The notes: generated by a model not told the origin, from the sequence alone. A stretch of DNA of 64,000 nt from Liolophura sinensis (GCF_032854445.1 NC_088298.1:20733295-20797294); one strand, 5' to 3'. Positions 33,190-45,639 are shown, numbered from the stretch's first letter. Made by a program: numbers and translations.

Positions 33190-33455
33190 GTACCAACATA
33201 TGTGACTCTGAACAGACCAACAGATGTGGCCCATAAAGAACCAGTAAATGTGATCCCAAAAGAACCAACATATGTGACCAAAAATTACCAAAATATGGCC
33301 AAAAAGAACCAACATTTGTCCCAAAAGTATGAGAACAAAAGAACCATAATATGGTGATCCCAAAAGAACCATCATATGTGACCAAAAAGAACAAGCAGAT
33401 GTTATCTGAACAGAACCAAATAAGAACCAACATATGTGACCCCAAAAAGAACCAA
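33190..33455. repeat. Irregular repeat of AAGAACCAACATATGTGAC units
   Basis: About ten copies of AGAACCAACATATGTGACC with variable spacers. It opens spurious frames on both strands. Confidence 0.8.
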
Positions 33456-34205
33456 TATAGCAATCCTTAGAACCTGGCATGGATGTATCAGGCACATTGT
33501 ATGATATGCTTGTGTATACCAGGGCTGGAAGGAATGTATGTATAGCTGTAGGATGTTATGAGCTTATTTACCTGTAGTACAAGCAGTCTTGAATACAGGA
33601 ATTTTTATCAAGTTGATCCCTTAAAAACCATCAAAATGATGTGTTCAAATGCAAAATTTGTTTCTTTTTTTATGAATTTTGAATCGGTCCTTCTGATGTA
33701 CCCAATAGAGACATGTATTCAACGATCAAGAAATTTATGCTCTATGGAGCACCATGTCTTTATCCGGCAGACTGGCACATACAGTAGTATAATTTGCACA
33801 GGTATTGTATCAGTTCATTGGGTATCAATCAGTGCTTAATAGAACCAAGGTATCAACTTTATGGTGTCAATTAACAGGACTTATTTACATCAGTGTGTAA
33901 GAACAGGCCATTGAAAAAGGCAATATTTTCAGTTGGTGGGTGGCATTTGAGATCTTCATCGGTTATAATAGCGAGGTGTGTAAGCTTGAAAAAGGTTTTA
34001 ACTTTACGAGCTGGCAGTCATGCAATTGTGTGGGTGTAGAAAACAGGAGTGTGCAGATTAAACCAAGCATGTTTGATAATTTACTGGCAGACTTTCCGGT
34101 GGTGGACAGATATTCACTCAATATTTGGTTACAGGCAAGCAGTCAAACTCTGAGGTACACTGACTGGAGGTTGAACTACTTCACCCGATATGTGTAACCA
34201 TTTGC

Positions 34206-34456
34206 CAAGTACATACTGCTCTCTATGCTTTGTGAACAACAAATATCCTAAATGACCATAAATATCATCCATGACTCACTTGCCCATTTTTCCTGATTCC
34301 GAGAGTTCTATTGAGTTTCGAAAGGTGTTTAGACGTTTGCCTTGAACATGGGATGATATTCTACTTAAAAAATTGTAAGTTTCAGCACCAAAATTAATAT
34401 TTTGTAACATTTATTTGTCTCTGAAAATGCACTTTTGTGGGCAAAATTTATGGTTA
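34206..34456 (+). mobile_element. Foldback family 5, single-arm copy
   Basis: CCATGACTCACTTGCCCATT, TTTCCTGATTC, GGGATGATATTCTACTT and AAAATGCACTTTTGTGGGC match the arms of the foldback at 62209-62871. A SINE is inserted at its right end. Confidence 0.75.
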
Positions 34457-34469
34457 CTTAAGATATTTG

Positions 34470-34727
34470 ATTTATTTATTTATTTGATTGGTGTTTTACG
34501 CCGTACTCAAGAATATTTCACTTATACGACGGCGGCCAGCATTATGGTGGGTGGAAACCGGGCAGAGCCCGGGGGAAACCCACGACCATCCGCAGGTTGC
34601 TGGCAGACCTTCTCACGTACGGCCGCCAGCATGAGCTGGACTTGAACTCACAGCGACCGCATTGGTAAGAGACTCCTGGGTCATTACGCTGCGCTAGCGC
34701 TTTAACCGACTGAGCCACGGAGGCCCC
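34470..34727 (-). mobile_element. Full-length SINE with 13-bp target duplication
   Basis: The element runs from the (TTTA)n tail at 34470 to the tRNA-like head GGCCTCCGTGGCTCAG in reverse, ending at 34727. It is flanked by perfect direct repeats CTTAAGATATTTG at 34457-34469 and 34728-34740. Its A-box-like and B-box-like words (GGCTCAGTCGG, GAGTTCAAGTCC) look intact, so it is the best reference copy here. Confidence 0.95.
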
Positions 34728-36479
34728 CTTAAGATATTTGTCTGTGTAAAATGGCGCACAGGAGCTTAGTTGAACACCTACGGCCATGAAGGCCCCACAA
34801 ACTAGGAGATGGAGGAAATCTATAAATACCCTGTCCACGTCTGGGATTGAACCCTCGTCTTGCGTGCCTCTTACCACAGAGCCATGTTCGTCTTCCTCAT
34901 TAAAGTTTAGGTTGCTTGATTACAAAAAGCTTTACAAGTATCGGCTTCAGATGTTGCATGGATTGCTGCTGAGATTTGTATACACCATTGCCAAGGAATG
35001 CAACCAAACTGTTATCTGATTGCCCTCGGTATCTAGGTGTTTATCCTGTCCGTAAGCCATGGAGATAAACATTTCCTGTATAAGATTGACGCCTGTTGAT
35101 GGCTGATGTCACGCCAGCTGGAGAATTCTTGGTAAAGAACCAGGGAAGATGCCGAAGCCTAAAGATAACTAACCAGATCATTAACTGGCCCAGATGCTGG
35201 CTGGATTTCCCCTTGCTGTTTTCATTCTGGCATTGGCGTTAGCCAAGGCTAAGTGTCGAGGCCAAGTTTATTTCTCTGTTTACTGGTTCAGTTTCTGATA
35301 GCTGGTTGGTGTTAATTGTTTGGGCATGTTTTTCAGCACTTGCTACATTTGTTGCTGTGCCTAGGTATCCTTAGTTGCTTTTATGGTTGGACGTTTTATC
35401 GAAAGCAAACTATACCTGTGTAGCAAGCAAGAAATAATCACATTGGTTTTTGGCCTGCAGACGGTGATTGCAGACCAACATGTCTCTCACCAAATGCTTC
35501 TGACTAAGGTAAACACCTGGGCTCTGGGCCAGTGTTACACTGCTTGTATGGAACTATTCATGCCTATGGGGCTGTGGTGATATTGTGAGAGTCTAATCTA
35601 GCCTCAGAGGGAAGGGGGTGGAACCCCCTGTGAGGGCCACCTCACATTGGTCATAGAATCTTTGCTCTTCCAGATTAGAATGGATTTTAATGAAAAAAAA
35701 CTTTGGTAACACTCTGTGCCCTCTTTCACCAAACTTTGAAAAGTCAATTTTTCAAAAAACATGAAAAATGTTTTGCAAAGTTTTGTGGAAGTGGGCCCTT
35801 TATGATAACTCTTCACCACATGTTAAAAATATTAAAACACATTCTTCAAATATTATATCTGACAAACTTTACTTTTTTTTTTGTCATACATGTACTTGTA
35901 TCTTTGTGTTAATTATCACTGACTACATTAATAATTACTGCCACCCCTAGCCTAGTTTTCTGGCCAGCAGTTTTCTCCACCCATGAAACTGATCTCTGTG
36001 GTTTAGTAGTGATCGAGACATTCCCCATTGGTCAGTCCGAAAGTTAAGTAGTCTCAGTTGTGACATCAACAGTGATATCTGTCAAAACAATTATGTGGGG
36101 GGAATCATCTGAATGGAGGGCGTCCATCTTGTCCTCCATTGTATGCATGATCATTGATGATATGTCATTTCTGAAAATGTTTGACTATTGGCTGAAAAGT
36201 ACATAAAATAGAGAGGTTATTAAGAGATAAAGCATGCCTCAAAAACAAACATCATTTTTTCATGTCTTAGGTATAATTAATTTCTTTATTTCCTTTAAAA
36301 CTAAAGTCTAGTGTTTGAAAGCTCTTTTTCGCGTGTCCTTTAAACAGGAAAATTTCAGTATTATACAGCTAGATGAAAGCTTCAGTATGTACTCCATCAA
36401 CTTCATTTAAGGGGTTTTGTGTGGGAATCCACAAGCACACATCAGTTATCATTAAGGCCATTATTAAAATATGTTTGTT

Positions 36480-36690
36480 TAGGTATACTGTAAACCGTCA
36501 ACCTTTTCGGCCTCTAAAGTACTTTTTTCATTGGAATTGCTGTATACATTTATTATGAAGATGACAATAAAAATGGTTTGTTTGTGTCACCAAAGATGCA
36601 AGCTTAATAAAACTGTGCCAGTTATTTCTCTACACCCCATAGTTCTCTTGGAATATTTGATTATATTATTTGTAGAATTGGGTGAATCTC
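36480..36690 (+). mobile_element. Dispersed repeat family 4, copy 2
   Basis: TTATTATGAAGATGACAATA, GATGCAAGCTTAATAAAAC and GTTATTTCTCTACACCCCAT correspond closely to 31107-31350. Confidence 0.75.
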
Positions 36691-36779
36691 TATTTAAAAT
36701 CAAATATACTACATTGTACATGTTTGAAACATAGCTTGCTATTAACAGAGTTGTTGGTTTAATAATGAGAGCTGTGTAC

Positions 36780-36830
36780 CCTTATTCCTCAAGCTTTTTG
36801 CAAATGAAAGATCAACTTTCAGTACAATTC
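36780..36830 (+). mobile_element. Dispersed repeat family 3, copy 3, left part
   Basis: GCAAATGAAAGATCAACTTT then CAGTACAATTC; interrupted by the SINE at 36831 and resumed at 37098. Confidence 0.6.
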
Positions 36831-37097
36831 GGGGGCCTCCGTGGCTCAGTTGGTTAGCGTGTTATCGCAGTGTGATGACCAAGAAGCCTGTCACCAATGA
36901 GGTCACTGTGAGTTCAAGTCCAGCTCATGCTGGCTTCCTCTCCGGCCTGAAGTGAGAAGGTCTGTCAGCAACTTGCAGATGGTCGTGGGTTTCCCTGGGC
37001 TCTGCCCGTTTTCCTCCCACTATAATGCTGGCCACCGTATAAGTGAAATATTCTTGAGAACGGCGTAAAACACCAATCTAATAAATAAATAAATTTG
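36831..37097 (+). mobile_element. Full-length SINE with 9-bp target duplication
   Basis: It begins GGGGGCCTCCGTGGCTCAGT and ends AAATAAATAAATTTG. Direct repeats GTACAATTC flank it at 36822-36830 and 37098-37106. It interrupts a family 3 element. Confidence 0.95.
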
Positions 37098-37265
37098 GTA
37101 CAATTCATCCACATTTTTAACTTGATTTTTGGAGACAAAATTACATTGGTTGGATTAGCCAATTTCAGGGCTACACAAATTTTATCATTTTATCAGTCTA
37201 TTCAGAATATCACCTTAAGAATATGATTGAATAAACACCTTGCAATCATGCAGAAAGGTTGAAGG
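37098..37265 (+). mobile_element. Dispersed repeat family 3, copy 3, right part
   Basis: TTGGAGACAAAATTACATTG, GGATTAGCCAATTTC and TTGAATAAACACCTTGCAA match 6830-7025. Confidence 0.7.
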
Positions 37266-37484
37266 ATTACAGCAAAGACTCCATAGACTGGGATATTGTT
37301 TTTGTATCAGTTATTTAGAATTACACACCACAGTATAGACAACAAAACAGCAATCGAAGATCTTTTCTAGGTAACTGACAATCATTTTTAATAAAGAGAA
37401 TTAATACTTAAAAGCGAATTAAAAGATACAAGTACCTGTCTATGTGCATTTACTACAGACTGAGGCTTTCACTATACCTATATA

Positions 37485-37615
37485 TATGCCACTAATGATG
37501 CAAGCTTCATAATTAAGACTGTGCTAATTACTCCTCTAAATCCCATAGCTCTCTCTTAATGTTTTGAAATATTGGTCATATAGGCAGTTGAAAAAGTTGA
37601 AGAATTGGAGTACAC
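37485..37615 (+). mobile_element. Dispersed repeat family 4, copy 3
   Basis: GATGCAAGCTTCATAATTAA, CCCATAGCTCTCTCTTAATG and GGCAGTTGAAAAAGTTGAAG. Confidence 0.65.
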
Positions 37616-37619
37616 ACTA

Positions 37620-38280
37620 AAATGCAGGTAATATAGAACACAGATCCTGTTTGGGTTAAAATGCGTATATATTGCCTATAATAAGAGTTGCTACTTAAAC
37701 TGAATTGTTTCGGTACTGTAGGCGTAGACACCACTGCATGTGCAGGTAACATCAAACAGAGATCTTGTCTGGGTTGAACTCATTATTGCTAATAATGAAA
37801 GTTGATATTTAAAACTGAATTGAAGGTACTTTAGGTTAAGACGTCTCAGTACACTGATATACGGGCAACACAGAACAGAGATCTTGTCTGGGTGATTGAA
37901 CATGAATGTATTTCCTATAATGAGAATTGGTACTAAAAATTGAATTGAAGGTACTTTAGGCTAAGACATCACCATACATTCAGATACAAGCCACATCGAG
38001 CAAAGATCCTGTCAGGATGAAAATGTGCATATATTGCCCATAATGAGAGTTGCTACTTAATTACTAATTTAAGGTACTGAAGGCTAAAACATCACTTTAC
38101 ACTAAAATGCCAGCAGCGTGGAACAAAAATTCTGTCATAGTTAACACACGCATATATTGGCATTAGTGAGAGTTGCTACTTCAACTAAATTTAAGGTACT
38201 GTAAGCTGAACACGGTACACTAAAATGTAGGCAACATCGAACAGATCGAGATCTTGTCTGGCTTGAACACACACGGTGTA
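37620..38280. repeat. Degenerate ~120-bp tandem repeat, about six copies
   Basis: A word like AGATCTTGTCTGGGTTGAA recurs near 37643, 37761, 37880, 38005, 38129 and 38250, with AATGAGAGTTGCTACTTAA and AAGGTACTTTAGGCTAAGA between. Confidence 0.8.
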
Positions 38281-38289
38281 ACAAGATGG

Positions 38290-40410
38290 CATTTCTAGAC
38301 TATCCAGTATTGATTGCAAGTTGCATCCAAGGTTGCAGGCGCACATCTTGCACATATATTAGAGGCATGCAGCACAGCGGGAGGGTTTGTGCTTCTCAGC
38401 AACGAACTCTTCTGCGCAGAGCTGTTACAACAATGGTGTGTGCTCAGCCGTTGTCACTGAGATTACCAACTGTAATTGCCACAGTCTGTATTGTATGCTG
38501 TCCATGACAGTATAAGGTTGCAATCTTTATGTTCTTGAGAATATCTTTTTTTGGTCGAAGTTGCTTTACGAAAGTTAGTATGCTTACTCATGAAATGGGG
38601 TCATTTTTTTTTCAGTTATATTGGTTGAGAAAAGTTGAGAGGCCATAACCATGAACATCTTCACTAGCTAGAGCTGGATTTCCATTCCTTTTATGCAAAA
38701 AGTTTAATGCCATGCTCATCATGTTAAAACTGTCTGGGTTAAACCACCAACCTTTGGCAAGTTACTGATGAACTTTCTCACATCTGATGTACAGACTGCA
38801 TACTGTATTGGAGGAAGACAACGGGGGGTCTTCAACGAACAACGATCATTAGACTGTGCTAAGGGTCACATATGAATATTACATAAAAGTGGCTATTAAA
38901 AGAAACAACTAATTTTTATGACATTTATATATCTACCCATGGTCCCAGTAGTATCCCAGAGATGTAACATTTTAGTACCTTATCTAACAGTCTCATCACA
39001 ATTTACCTCCAGTCATGTCATTCCAGCACTGGTATCCATAGTACCTAAAGTTTGTTGCCATGGCAATTGATTAGGAATCATCTGGGCTCTGATAACACTC
39101 TTTGTTGTTTGGAGGTAAAAGATTCAGTGTATCAATGTCTGTCTGGAACTAGTACTGCCCAAAGCATTCTAGTGTGTTTTGATGTCTAAATTTGCATTTT
39201 CATTTGTGTCAGCACTCGACAGCTTGGAAGAGATGTATTACATTTCATTTGATTTTGAGAAAGATTACATTCTAAGATAACAATCATATAAAGTACGTTG
39301 TTGAATTGTTTTCTTTCTTTTTTTTTTTCATTGATCTTCACAATTGTGCAGAATATGTTTATTTGTTTTTATTGCTTGTACAATGTTGGGGAAGTCTTTC
39401 AATTGCTAGGACTTACAAGGCCCAGGTTTAATCCCAGCTATGGAATGCCAATTTGTGCCTCCCACCGTGGGACTTTTTTTTGTGGGGTGTTAAAAGTGTG
39501 GACTGTAAAAAGCACTTTCAGAATTAAGCGCATGATTTCAAAGAGATACTTTGAAATCAGAAAAAATAGGTAGGTCTGTAGCGAATACTTTCTTGTATTC
39601 GGGCTAACGAAAGATTTTGGTATCTGAAAGAAACTAACATGAAGAAAAAAAATATAAAAAAACTGTAACAGTATGGGGCTCTTTTTTTGGGGGGTTGGTC
39701 AGGTCACGCCCAACAAACATCTTTTTAATGATAGCCTTACTATGTAGTCAGCAGAAGGAACACTGCTACCTGGCTTTTGTTTGGTACTTGTGTGCCAATG
39801 GGAAAAAACTCTGAAATGGTACCGCCACCTAAAAAAAAAAACATGCTTTAGGTATGAGCGGATTGCAACCTTGATATCATCATCAGGTTAAGAAAAAATA
39901 TCCACATTCCTGGGAGTTCGGAGGAAACGCTGATAGTAGTGGCAACCTCAAGTGGTACAGGTGACGTAAACATCCTAGTGACAGCACAACAGATCCTATG
40001 CAGTGCTAAGGGAGTGTTAAGCATCACTAGAAAACCCATTGTATCTCAAAGTGCATGTACTGAGCTGAGGTTTTGCATACACGCAAAGTAACTTCAAATA
40101 ACGCCGTGAGGAGGTTCCGTTGTTGAAGTTTAGGGTGTGTGTGTGTGTTAATTACAGCTAATTACCAGATTCTTAACCTCCACCTCCTAGTTTGTGTATA
40201 CAGAACCCATGTTATGGTAAATATTTACCATAAGAGGCATGATATTTGTCCTCTTTTGAGAGAAATTCCTCTTTATTTATACAAAAAAATGAACCAGAAA
40301 AATGTTCAGAATTTAATTCAGAAGTGCTAAAAATGACAAAATTATGGTCGTGCTGTAAAGTTTCCTCTTTTCCATCCTAATGTCTGTCTCATCCCTGTGT
40401 AAAACCTGAA
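38290..40410. other. Nothing recognised
   Basis: AT-rich sequence with homopolymer T and A runs (39319, 39830). No exon with a plausible frame and splice sites, and no copy of the repeats named elsewhere. Confidence 0.4.
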
Positions 40411-40414
40411 ACTT

Positions 40415-40512
40415 TTTGCATGTTAGCAAGGTGTTTATTCAAGTATATTCTCAGAACATTAATCTGCATAGACTAATATATAAAATTATACTTTTTGCCT
40501 TAAATCTTGGGA
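40415..40512 (-). mobile_element. Dispersed repeat family 3, copy 4, part
   Basis: GCAAGGTGTTTATTCAAGTA, TATTCTCAGAACATTAA and AAATTATACTTTTTGCC resemble family 3 in reverse; a SINE follows, then TGCAAAAAGGTAGAGGAATT resumes at 40687. Confidence 0.55.
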
Positions 40513-40663
40513 GTATGTGGGAAGGTCTTAAGCAACCTGTGGATGGTCGTGGGTTTCCCCCGGGCTCTGCTCGGTTTCCTCCCACCATAATGCTGGCCGC
40601 CGTTGTATAAGTGAAATATTCTTGAGTATGGCGTAGAACACCAAACAAATAAATAAATAAATC
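40513..40663 (+). mobile_element. SINE, 5'-truncated, little diverged
   Basis: GTGGGAAGGTCTTAAGCAAC, CCCCCGGGCTCTGC, GCCGCCGTTGTATAAGTG and an AAATAAATAAATAAAT tail. Confidence 0.92.
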
Positions 40664-40795
40664 TCCCTGAAAGTTGCTCTTCCATATGCAAAAAGGTAGA
40701 GGAATTGGAATATAAGCACTAAGCTGAAGGCTAGCATTCAAGCTGTTTGGTGACCTTGCTACCAAGTGTAAGTCATGGTAAATGTCAAGAGTATT

Positions 40796-40860
40796 TGTTT
40801 ATTTATTTATTTGATTGGTGGTTTATGTTGTACTGAAGAATATTTTACTTGCACTTCGGC
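40796..40860 (-). mobile_element. SINE 3' fragment, left half of an inverted pair
   Basis: (TTTA)n, TTGATTGGTGGTTTATG, TACTGAAGAATATTTTACTT. Confidence 0.8.
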
Positions 40861-41068
40861 CTCCCACCTCTGCGGTGGCTGTGAGTTCAAGTCTAGCTCA
40901 TGCTGACTTTTTCTCCAGCTGTACATGGGACGGTCTGCCTGAGAAAACTGCAGAGGATCGGTTTCCCCATGGAGCCCGTTTCCTCCCTCCATAATGTTGA
41001 CCACCGTTGTATTAGTAAAATATTCTTGAGTACGGCGTAAAACAACAGTCAAATAAATAAATAAAACT
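40861..41068 (+). mobile_element. SINE, right half of an inverted pair
   Basis: GCTGTGAGTTCAAGTCTAGC, GGACGGTCTGCCTGAG, TCCCTCCATAATG and TTGAGTACGGCGTAAAACAA plus AAATAAATAAATAA. Confidence 0.88.
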
Positions 41069-41879
41069 TATATAATAGTGGCCAGCAGTATTGTGGAAAT
41101 GTCTAGAGTGCATGGTGTCTTATAAACTACTGCATGTATTGAACCAAGGTTTTGCATGCATGCCTTAAACCACTGTAACATGATGGAGATGTTCCATAGC
41201 TTTTTTTTTTTCGGGGACATTTCTCGCGAAGTTATGCTACATGGTATAGTAAGCTCATTTCTATGTCGAGGGCTGTGGAAAGAGCCTGTCACTAAAAGGA
41301 ACGAACCCCGCTGCTGTTCAGTGAGGTGTTGTACATGTATGTGCGAGACGAGCGGCTGCAATGTTAGATGCAACTTGCAATCAATACCAACATGGACAGA
41401 GTATAGGACTGGACCGTCTTTGGACTCTCATGGTGTTACATGCAGACATGTATCAAAACGTGAATCTCCACTGTTATGAACGCGTGATAGAATTTGAATT
41501 TAGAAAAGATTTGTAATAAATGGAAATATGCCACCGTTCTTTTTTCTTCTATTTATTTATTTATTTTTGGTCCATGGCTCATTTTTGGGGGGAAAAAAGA
41601 AAAAAATACTATAAAAGCCTGTTGACATGAAGTAGTTTGTATTAAAATTGTAAACTTTATACCTGATTATTAAAAATTAATTTCAATCATTTTCAGGATG
41701 CAAAAGTCACCCTCATACGGCTTAAATATTGAAGTAGCGAGAGCCATAATCACTGATTCATTCATTCATGATGTAAACCAAACAAAATGTCAAAAGATAA
41801 AATTTCATTTTCACCGTCATGATATTTTGTGTATATGATTGTAGTCTTTTTATCAAGCGGCTAGAAGACTGTACATGTA

Positions 41880-42365
41880 CATGAATAATGAACAGTTTTT
41901 CTGTTAGTCCTTCATGTAATAATGAACAGTTTTAATGTTAGTCCTTCATGTAATAATGAATAGTTTTTCTGTTAGTCCTTCATATAATAATGAATAGTTT
42001 TTCTGTTAGTCCTTCATGTAATAATGAATAGTTTTTCTGTTAGTCCTTCATGTAATAATGAACAGTTTTTCTGTTAGTCCTTCATGTAATAATGAATAGT
42101 TTTTCTGTTAGGCCTTCATGTAATAATGAATAGTTTTTCTGTTAGTCCTTCATGTAATAATGAATAGTTTTTCTGTTAGTCCTTCATGTAATAATGAACA
42201 GTTTTTCTGTTAGTCCTTCATGTAATAATGAATAGTTTTTCTGTTAGGCCTTCTTGTAATAATGAATAGTTTTTCTGTTAGTCCTTCATGTAATAATGAA
42301 TAGTTTTTCTGTTAGGCCTTCATGTAATAATGAATAGTTTTTCTGTTAGGCCTTCATGTAATGAA
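41880..42365. repeat. 34-bp tandem repeat, about 14 copies
   Basis: ATAATGAATAGTTTTTCTGT followed by TAGTCCTTCATGTA repeats with few changes (AACAG for AATAG, TAGGCC for TAGTCC). Confidence 0.95.
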
Positions 42366-42879
42366 TCTCTGCACAATATTTTTACGATAATTCCTCTAAC
42401 GCTATACTGTTAGACATAGTGAACAAAGGCCTTACAAACCTGGCGCTAAGAGAGGGGATATCAGCGGGCGTCATTAGATATAACTCCTCAATCGCGGCTG
42501 GTGTGATAAACATTTTATTTCGGGATCATTCAACCTTAAAGTGTTAGGCTTTATCACTATACCCCAGATACAGGAAATGGTTCAATATTCACGTAGACCA
42601 ACACAAACTCCTCACAGTGCTTCGTGCTGCTGTCTATGTTCGCTTTACATCACTGCCACCACTAGCGAAATTTGTACAGCAATCATGAAGAAAGCCAAGG
42701 TCGCTCAGGTCACAGTGATGAGGCAGGAAGTGATGTCAGAAAACACAAAAACTCTGTCTTGACCTTTGTTTCTAACAATACCTTATGCACACGATTCCCT
42801 TTATCTAAACAATGCGCAGTATATTTTTCAATCAACCCTTTGAACCATTTTATGGATGAATGCTGATAACATGGTTCTG

Positions 42880-43605
42880 CATGAGGACAAAAGTGGTGAA
42901 GCTTAGCCTTAGTAAGCCTACATGCCTCACACAGGCTCCAAAGGTCAAAAGTGGTGAGGCTTAGCCTTAGTAAGCCTACGTGCCTCTGGCTCACACAGGC
43001 TCCAAAGGTCAAAAGTGGTGAAGCTTAGCCTTAGTAAGCCTACATGCCTCTGGCTCACACAGGCTCCAAAGGTCAAAAGTGGTGAGGCTTAGCCTTAGTA
43101 AGCCTACGTGCCTCACACAGGCTCCAAAGGTCACAAATGGTGAGGCTTAGCCTTAGTAAGCCTACGTGCCTCACACAGGCTCCAAAGGTCACAAGTGGTG
43201 AGGCTTAGCCTTAGTAAACCTACATGCCTCACACAGGCTCCAAAGGTCAAAAGTGGTGAGGCTTAGCCTTAGTAAGCCTACATGCCTCACACAGGCAAAG
43301 GTCAAAAGTGGTGAGGCTTAGCCTTAGTAAGCCTACATGCCTCACACAGGCTCCAAAGGTCACAAATGGTGAGGCTTAGCCTTAGTAAGCCTACATGCCT
43401 CACACAGGCTCCAAAGGTCAAAAGTGGTGAGGCTTAGCCTTAGTAAGCCTACATGCCTCACACAGGCTCCAAAGGTCAAAAGTGGTGAGGCTTAGCCTTA
43501 GTAAGCCTACATGCCTCACACAGGCTCCAAAGGTCAAAAGTGGTGAGGCTTAGCCTTAGTAAACCTACATGCCTCACACAGGCTCCGAAGGTCAAAAGCT
43601 TGTCT
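42880..43605. repeat. 58-bp tandem repeat (64-bp variants), about 12 copies
   Basis: The unit starts GGTCAAAAGTGGTGAGGCTT and contains the hairpin word GGCTTAGCCTTAGTAAGCC, then CCTCACACAGGCTCCAAA. Two or three units have a 6-bp insertion (CTCTGG); one lacks CTCCA. Confidence 0.95.
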
Positions 43606-43659
43606 GGTGCTGGTAGTCATGTATAGAAAGTGTCAAGAGAGTGGCGCATGCTCTAAGAA

Positions 43660-44135
43660 GTCAACTGTAGTGTCCTTCAACTTAAGCTTACATTTGATTC
43701 GTTTGTTACGTTGTAAATATTTATTTTCATGGATCTGGGATGTAGTAATGTAAAGCGAGCATTGAGAGGGACACATGTGCTCTAAGGAGTCATCTGTATT
43801 GTGTTCAACCTTCAGTTTACATTTGATTCCTTTGCTACGTTGTAAATATTTATTTTCATGGATCTGGGATGGTAGTAATGTAAAGCGAGCATTGAGATCG
43901 ACACATGTGCTCTAAGGAGTCATCTGTATTGTGTTCAACCTTCAGTTTACATTTGATTCCTTTGCTACGTTGTAAATATTTATTTTCATGGATCTGGGAT
44001 GGTAGTAATGTAAAGCGAGCATTGAGATCGACACATGTGCTCTAAGGAGTCATCTGTATTGTGTTCAACCTTCAGTTTACATTTGATTCCTTTGCTACGT
44101 TGTAAATATTTGTTTTCATGGATTTCTAAATTTGA
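43660..44135. repeat. 130-bp tandem repeat, 3.5 copies
   Basis: CATTTGATTCCTTTGCTACG recurs at 43691, 43820, 43950 and 44080. The last copies are virtually identical, suggesting recent expansion. Confidence 0.95.
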
Positions 44136-44639
44136 GGATTACATTTTGTCCAGACTGTATTTCAGTCAAGAATGTTTATGATTTACCTGTATTACAGCTA
44201 CTTGACTAATGATATGCAAAGTGTAGGTCTGATTGCCATGGAGACAGTAGTTTATTGGAGAGTTAAAGTGACTGCAACATGACATAAATAGACATTCAGT
44301 CACTGTTCAGATAAATTGATATGTGTTCTTTGAATGCTTGATTGTTCATGTAACCAATTTGTAAATGAATGAATGAATAATGGAGTGATTATGATTTCAT
44401 TGCTCTTAACAGTAATATTTCAGCCAGGTATCTTGGAGATTGACGGACCTGTATATCGTGTGAAGTACGAACGTCAGCTTCAGTTGTGTTTATACTTTAT
44501 GTCGTGTTGTCATGGCACATGTATGATTATCCATTCAGAAACTTGGTAGCAACAAACAAACCTTCATCAATCCTTGATACAACATTTTGCTGATACAATC
44601 ATTTGACTTCACAATAAGTTTATTTTTAACCTGCCTGTT

Positions 44640-45060
44640 CTCAGACATTGATTGTCAACGAGGCAGCGGCGCTCAAAATAGCAACGACAACACACCTCGA
44701 GCAAGCCGGCCCTGACGTCAACATTTTCTTCAAAGTGCTTTCAAGGTGTTAGCGGTAACTCGGCAACCGCCTGCCCGTGACGTCAATCCGTCTGAATCAG
44801 GCCGGCCGCTGAGACTCCTGCCGAAGCTCACCACTCTATAGCCTGCCGAAGGCAAGCTGGGGTCATTTCTCACTCATGTCCCAGCTCCCCTACCCCTAAT
44901 TCTCCTCCCCCTCCTCCCCCCCCCCCCTCACCTCATCCTGATCACACCCGAAGTCAGTTGCCTGCTGGGTGCACGGGAAGCCTCAAGCTTTATTAAAGCC
45001 TGTAATCAATCGAGCATTAGGCCACTGGTAATTGATTATTTGTTTCTCTGACATTTTTTT
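44640..45060. promoter_or_regulatory. Candidate intronic regulatory element
   Basis: This GC-richer, non-repetitive island holds two CRE octamers TGACGTCA (near 44713 and 44778), GCCGGCC words, and further on TAATCAATCGAGCATTAG and GGTAATTGATTATTTG, which are homeodomain-type TAAT sites. It ends past a C12 run at 44916-44927. Function is inferred from motifs only. Confidence 0.35.
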
Positions 45061-45639
45061 TTCTCTCAGTCATAAATGCCACTACAAGCAATGAATACTA
45101 ACTATTAGTTTACAATTTTTGCCCAATATGATGTTTTTTTTTTCCTGATTTGATCTGGAACACATTCAAGCTTAATAAAAATATGTAAAATTTTTACTGC
45201 TATAATTTGTTGTGCATGATAAAGACAAAATTATATTGTTTTTAATTTATTTTCAAAATGGTCTGTAATTAACACAGTGATTGGGTTACAAAACATGTAC
45301 ACAGAGAGTCAGGAGAAATGAACAATTAATTATCAGCAGCCTTAATAAGACACACCTGCGATTTACCTGAAGTTGCACAGGTGGGCAATTGTGAGTGAAA
45401 GGAATATACTGTTTCTCCAGTCTGTCCGGGTTTTTGTGATAATGCTTTTGTTTATCATGGTTCAATTTTACTCTAGTATATACTGCCCCAATCATTGTCA
45501 AACTTTAATGTGTACACAATCCACAACATCATGCTAGCTGGGAAAATATTGTAAAATCAGCCGATTTGATGCATACCATGAAATATTGTGATGCCTGTGT
45601 ATTATTTATTTTCACCTGTCCTTTTTTTACACTGTCACA

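Noticed and set aside
41156-41479. 107-codon Cys-rich frame as a possible EGF-like stalk exon
   Set aside because: The cysteine spacing does not fit GPR158 stalks and no clear splice sites bound it.
41880-42365. Regular short repeats resembling a CRISPR array
   Set aside because: There are no unique spacers between units, the repeats are head-to-tail, and the DNA is clearly animal.
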